The translations under genes and the position numbers were made by a program. From JBBSVE01 sp038233815 (GTDB lineage Bacteria > Pseudomonadota > Alphaproteobacteria > Rhodobacterales > Rhodobacteraceae), in assembly GCA_038233815.1 (NCBI GenBank), contig JBBSVE010000118.1, positions 1-9,312 on the forward strand: a stretch of 9,312 nucleotides of DNA, given 5' to 3'. Shown here piece after piece: positions 6,001 through 9,312 of the stretch. Within the stretch, counting starts at the first letter, position 1, and each line of letters opens with the position of its first letter. The notes beneath the pieces are model-generated. The model saw nothing but the letters and a program-made list of their open reading frames with translations. It did not search any database and was not told the DNA's origin.

Positions 6001-7475
6001 CCGCGCTATCGGACCTGACGCTCGGCCAGCGACCGGAGGGGCGCACCGCGCTCGCTGCGTCCTGGGTGCTCGGGCATTGGGATGGCACGCACCGCCTGAT
6101 CCGGAATGGCGAGGTGGTGATCGAGGGGGGCCGCATCCTCCATGCGGGCGGGCGGTTCGGGGGCGAGGTGGCGCGGCGCGTGGACCTCGGGCATGCGCTG
6201 ATCTCACCGGGACTGATCGACCTTGATGCGCTGTCGGATCTGGACACGACGCTCCTCGCCATCGACCACCAGCCCGGCTGGGCCAAGGGCCGGGTCTGGC
6301 CGCAAAGCTACGTCGAGCGCGGACCCTACGAGATGTATGGGCCCGACGAGCTGGCTTTCCAGAAGCGTTACGCCTTCGCGCAACTTTTGCTGAACGGGAT
6401 CACCACGGCGGCTCCCATCGCCTCGCTCTTCTACCGCGAATGGGGGGAGACTTCGTCCGAGTTCGAGGCGGCGGCGACGGCGGCCCGCGATCTGGGGTTG
6501 CGGGTCTGGCTCTCGCCGGCCTACCGCGCCGGGGGCATGGTCTGCGTCGCACCGGGAACGCTGGAGCCTGCGTTCGACGAGACGCGCGGGCTGGCCGGGT
6601 TGACCGACGCGCTCGCGTTCATCGAGGCGGAGCGGGGCGGTCTGGTGTCGGGACTGCTCGCCCCCGACCGGGTGGAGACCTGCACCGAGACCCTTTTGCG
6701 GCGCACGATGGATGCCGCCCGCGAAATGGACCTGCGCGTGAGGCTCCACATGGCGCAGGGGGAGATGGAGGTGGCGACCGTCCGGCGCCTGCACGGCCGC
6801 ACCGCGCCGGAATGGCTGGCGGGACTGGGGCTGCTCGGCGACCGGCTGCTGGCACCCCATGCCACGAACGCGACGGCACGCGATCTCGGCCTCTATGCGG
6901 AGCATGGGGTGAGCGTGATCCACTGCCCGCTGGTCTCGGCGCGCTTCGGTGGGGTCCTGCGCTCGTTCCGGGAGCTCCGGGACCGGGGGATCACGATTGC
7001 CATGGGCACGGACACGGCCCCCGCCGACATGCTGATGAACATGATGGTGGGTTTGCTGACGGCCCGGATCGCGGACGGGGATGCGGGGGCGGTTTCCTCG
7101 GCCGAGATGTGGGATGCCGCGACGCTGGGCGGGGCGGCGGCACTGGGGCGCAGCGATCTGGGGCGGCTGGCGCCGGGAGCCTGCGCCGACATCGCGGTCT
7201 TCGCGCTGGACGACGCGGTGATGACGCCCGCCATCGATCCGATCACGACGCTGGTGGCGGGCGGGTCGGGCAAGGTCACGAAGGCGGTGTTCGTGGACGG
7301 GCGGCTCTCGATGCGCGACCGCCGGGTGGCGGGGTTCGACCTCGTGGCGGCGCAGACGCGCGCACAAGACCAGTTCGACGGGCTGGTCGCGCGCTATCCC
7401 GACCGCACCTGGGGCCATCCGCCGCTGTCCGAGATGTTTCCGCCGAGCTTTCCTCTGGACGGAGGCGCGCCATGA
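5997..7475 (+). CDS. Chlorohydrolase/TrzN-like amidohydrolase-family protein lacking the HxH metal motif
   Basis: This 492-residue cytoplasmic protein of the amidohydrolase superfamily has the small N-terminal beta domain (about 18-70, with RNGEVVIEGGRILHAGG) and a TIM barrel. It resembles chlorohydrolases and aminohydrolases such as TrzN/AtzB in RLHMAQGEME (H251), LLAPHATN (H288), VIHCPLV (H309), AMGTDTAP (D339) and the C-terminal LGRLAPGACADIAVF. The strand-1 site that normally reads PGFVNTHTH is PGLIDLDALSD here. Both His ligands are replaced (D77, L79) and the usual Glu after the next His is Gln (Q254). I recall homologues annotated as chlorohydrolase family protein with the same change, so it looks like a subfamily trait rather than decay. 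It may use a different metal arrangement or have another role. The start overlaps the previous stop (ATGA) and the Shine-Dalgarno is weak, so it relies on coupling. Confidence 0.85.
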   Translation: MTALSDLTLGQRPEGRTALAASWVLGHWDGTHRLIRNGEVVIEGGRILHAGGRFGGEVARRVDLGHALISPGLIDLDALSDLDTTLLAIDHQPGWAKGRVWPQSYVERGPYEMYGPDELAFQKRYAFAQLLLNGITTAAPIASLFYREWGETSSEFEAAATAARDLGLRVWLSPAYRAGGMVCVAPGTLEPAFDETRGLAGLTDALAFIEAERGGLVSGLLAPDRVETCTETLLRRTMDAAREMDLRVRLHMAQGEMEVATVRRLHGRTAPEWLAGLGLLGDRLLAPHATNATARDLGLYAEHGVSVIHCPLVSARFGGVLRSFRELRDRGITIAMGTDTAPADMLMNMMVGLLTARIADGDAGAVSSAEMWDAATLGGAAALGRSDLGRLAPGACADIAVFALDDAVMTPAIDPITTLVAGGSGKVTKAVFVDGRLSMRDRRVAGFDLVAAQTRAQDQFDGLVARYPDRTWGHPPLSEMFPPSFPLDGGAP

Positions 7476-8455
7476 CCGAAGACCCGCCGGTCCTCGATAT
7501 CCGTGGTCTCTGCGTGCGGTTCCCGGGCCGCCACGGCAGCGTCACCGCGCTGTCGGACGTGACGCTCAACATCCGGCGGGGGGAGATCCTCGGCGTGGTG
7601 GGCGAATCCGGGGCAGGCAAATCCATGACCGGGCTGGCGGTGCAGGGACTTCTGGAGCCTCCGGGCCATGTCTCGGGCGGCGAGGTCTGGCTCAACGGGC
7701 GGCGCATCGACGGGCTGCCCGACCGCGCGATGCAGAAGATCCGGGGGGCGGAGATCGGGGCGATCTTTCAGGACCCGCTGACCTCGCTCAACCCCCTGTT
7801 CTCGGTCGGGCGGCAGTTGGTGGAGACGATCCGCCTGCATCTCGACCTCAGCCGGGGACAGGCCCGCACCCGCGCGGTGGAGCTGCTGGCCGAGGTCGGC
7901 ATTCCCGCCCCCGAGGTGCGCATCGACCACTACCCGCACCAGTTCTCCGGCGGGATGCGGCAGCGCGTGGTGATCGCACTGGCGCTGGCCGCACGACCGG
8001 GCCTGATCGTGGCGGACGAGCCCACGACCGCGCTCGACGTGTCCATCCAGGCGCAGATCACCGCGCTGTTGCGCAGGCTTTGCGACGATCACGGCACCGC
8101 GGTGATGCTGGTCACGCATGACATGGGCGTGATCGCGGAGACGGCGGACCGGGTGGCGGTGATGTATGCGGGCCGGGTGGTGGAGATCGGGCCCGTGGCC
8201 GATGTGATCGCGTCCCCCCGCCATCCCTACACGGTGGGGCTGATGGGCTCGATCCCGACGCTGGGCGCGCGGGTTCCCCGTCTGGCGCAGATCGACGGCG
8301 CCATGCCGCGGCTCGACGCGGTGCCGCCGGGCTGTTCGTTCAATCCGCGCTGCCCGGTGGCGATCCCGCGCTGCCGAACAGACCGGCCGGAGCTGCGCGC
8401 CACCGGATCTGGCCAGTGCGCCTGCTGGGTCACTGCGGGCGAGGATGCGGCATGA
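7472..8455 (+). CDS. ABC transporter ATP-binding protein, DppD/OppD family
   Basis: This 327-residue peripheral ATPase is one half of the motor on the cytoplasmic face of the permeases. It has Walker A GESGAGKS (44-51), a Q-loop Gln in IFQDPLTSLNP (Q100), the signature FSGGMRQR (158-165), Walker B LIVADEP (178-184, E183) and the switch His in LVTHDMG (H216). The C-terminal oligopeptide/dipeptide extension has HPYT (251-254) and the cysteine pattern PPGC-FNPRC-RC-CxC (C288, C294, C301, C316/C318), which in DppD-type ATPases is associated with a 4Fe-4S cluster. The ATG overlaps the previous stop (ATGA) and has GGAGG (7461-7465) upstream. The open frame continues far upstream inside the previous gene but has no reason to be translated there. 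All motor motifs are intact. Confidence 0.94.
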   Translation: MTEDPPVLDIRGLCVRFPGRHGSVTALSDVTLNIRRGEILGVVGESGAGKSMTGLAVQGLLEPPGHVSGGEVWLNGRRIDGLPDRAMQKIRGAEIGAIFQDPLTSLNPLFSVGRQLVETIRLHLDLSRGQARTRAVELLAEVGIPAPEVRIDHYPHQFSGGMRQRVVIALALAARPGLIVADEPTTALDVSIQAQITALLRRLCDDHGTAVMLVTHDMGVIAETADRVAVMYAGRVVEIGPVADVIASPRHPYTVGLMGSIPTLGARVPRLAQIDGAMPRLDAVPPGCSFNPRCPVAIPRCRTDRPELRATGSGQCACWVTAGEDAA

Positions 8456-9312
8456 GCGACGCGCTGACGGTCACCGGGCTCACCCGCGTCTTCGACGTCT
8501 CCGCGCCGTGGCTCAACCGCGTGGTCGAGCGCAAGCCGCACAGGCTGCTGCGCGCGGTCGACGACATCGCCTTCACCGTGCCGCGCGGCGGGTGTCTGAG
8601 CCTCGTGGGCGAATCCGGTTGCGGCAAGTCCACGGTGGCGCGTCTGGTGTCAGGCCTTACCGCGCCCACATCGGGGAGCATCCGGTTCGCGGACGGACCC
8701 ACCGGCGTGCCGCTGTCCGCGCAGATGCTCTTCCAGGATCCCTATGCCAGCCTCAACCCGCGTTGGCGCGTGTCCGACATCGTGGCCGAGCCGCTGCGCG
8801 AAGCCTCCACAACCGCGACGCAGGGCGACATCGGCGCCCGCGTCGGGGCGCTGCTGGAGACGGTGGGCCTCTCCGCCTCCGACGGTCGCAAATTCCCGCA
8901 CGAATTCTCCGGCGGACAGCGCCAGCGCGTGTCCATCGCGCGCGCGATGGCGGGGGAGCCCGAGTTCCTGATCTGCGACGAGCCGACCTCGGCGCTCGAC
9001 GTGTCGGTGCAGGCGCAGATCCTGAACCTGATGCGGGGGTTGCAGGACGAACGCGGCCTCACCTACCTCTTCATCAGCCATGACATGAGCGTCGTGCGCC
9101 ACATGGCCGACCAGATCGCGGTGATGTATCTGGGCCGCATCGTGGAGCAGGCCGCGACGGAGACCCTGTTCGCGGACCCCAAGCACCCCTACACGCGGCT
9201 GCTCCTCGACACGATCCCGAATGTGCGCGCGCCGAACCGCCACCGGCCGCCGCAGACCGGAGAGGTGCCGAGCCCGCTCGATCCGCCCGCAGGCTGCACC
9301 TTCCATCCGCGC
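8452..9312 (+). CDS. ABC transporter ATP-binding protein, DppF/OppF family, partial at window end
   Basis: This is the second ATPase of the importer, with 287 residues visible and the frame still open at the edge; family members run to about 320-350. It has Walker A GESGCGKS (53-60), a Q-loop in MLFQDPYASLNPRW (Q95), the signature FSGGQRQR (152-159), Walker B FLICDEP (172-178, E177), the switch His in FISHDMS (H210), and HPYT in the C-terminal extension, which ends at PPAGCTFHPR with the first extension cysteine (C282). The ATG overlaps the upstream stop (ATGA) with GAGG (8441-8444) upstream. The stretch between Walker A and the Q-loop (about 61-94) is shorter than usual, lacking the common helix with an LR-R-R pattern. 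The missing end probably holds only the rest of the cysteine-rich tail. Confidence 0.93.
   Translation, partial: MSDALTVTGLTRVFDVSAPWLNRVVERKPHRLLRAVDDIAFTVPRGGCLSLVGESGCGKSTVARLVSGLTAPTSGSIRFADGPTGVPLSAQMLFQDPYASLNPRWRVSDIVAEPLREASTTATQGDIGARVGALLETVGLSASDGRKFPHEFSGGQRQRVSIARAMAGEPEFLICDEPTSALDVSVQAQILNLMRGLQDERGLTYLFISHDMSVVRHMADQIAVMYLGRIVEQAATETLFADPKHPYTRLLLDTIPNVRAPNRHRPPQTGEVPSPLDPPAGCTFHPR

Noticed and set aside
4564..6207. Long minus-strand open frame across the second permease and first amidohydrolase
   Set aside because: It is antisense to two well-supported genes, has low-complexity Arg/Pro/His composition and no recognisable motif; typical of high-GC coding DNA.
6440..7471. Upstream extension of the first ATPase frame
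   Set aside because: It overlaps the second amidohydrolase in another frame, is Gly/Arg-rich, and the ATG at 7472 with GGAGG gives the standard ATPase N-terminus.

Overview
The window is a GC-rich stretch of a proteobacterial genome. Codon use and the style of the IS remnant and ABC operon suggest an alphaproteobacterium of the Rhodobacterales/Roseobacter type. That placement is an inference from overall look, with no rRNA or marker gene to confirm it. It divides into a mobile-element scar on the left (1-981), a regulatory gap (982-1254), and one long plus-strand operon (1255 to beyond the right edge).

Left part: an IS5-family transposase remnant lies on the minus strand. Its 5' end is intact, with a candidate terminal repeat next to a CTAG target. 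Its C-terminal catalytic half is lost. The surviving reading frame carries two small in-frame insertions relative to what I expect of the family. One insertion carries a near-palindromic 26-bp repeat, and a second copy of that repeat sits exactly where the transposase is cut off. The other insertion is a hairpin-forming palindrome. Beyond the break, 1-116 is noncoding and holds imperfect tandem and inverted repeats that look like the end of a different mobile element.

Right part: seven genes in one direction form an ABC importer operon of the dipeptide/oligopeptide/nickel (Dpp/Opp) class. The order is periplasmic binding protein, two permeases, two dissimilar cytoplasmic amidohydrolases, and two ATPases; the last ATPase is cut by the window end. 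The first amidohydrolase is cytosine-deaminase/AtzC-like with a complete metal site. The second is chlorohydrolase/TrzN-like but lacks the usual HxH metal ligands. Very short gaps and three ATGA start/stop overlaps indicate translational coupling. A strong GC hairpin after the binding-protein gene probably sets its excess over the membrane and ATPase parts.

Inferred working model: the importer brings in a small amide- or amine-bearing compound, probably a nitrogen heterocycle or a derivative, and the two amidohydrolases deaminate or hydrolyse it in the cytoplasm. The substrate cannot be read from the sequence. Upstream of the operon a TTGTCGACAA palindrome lies just before a consensus -35 box and is a candidate operator, but no regulator gene is in the window.
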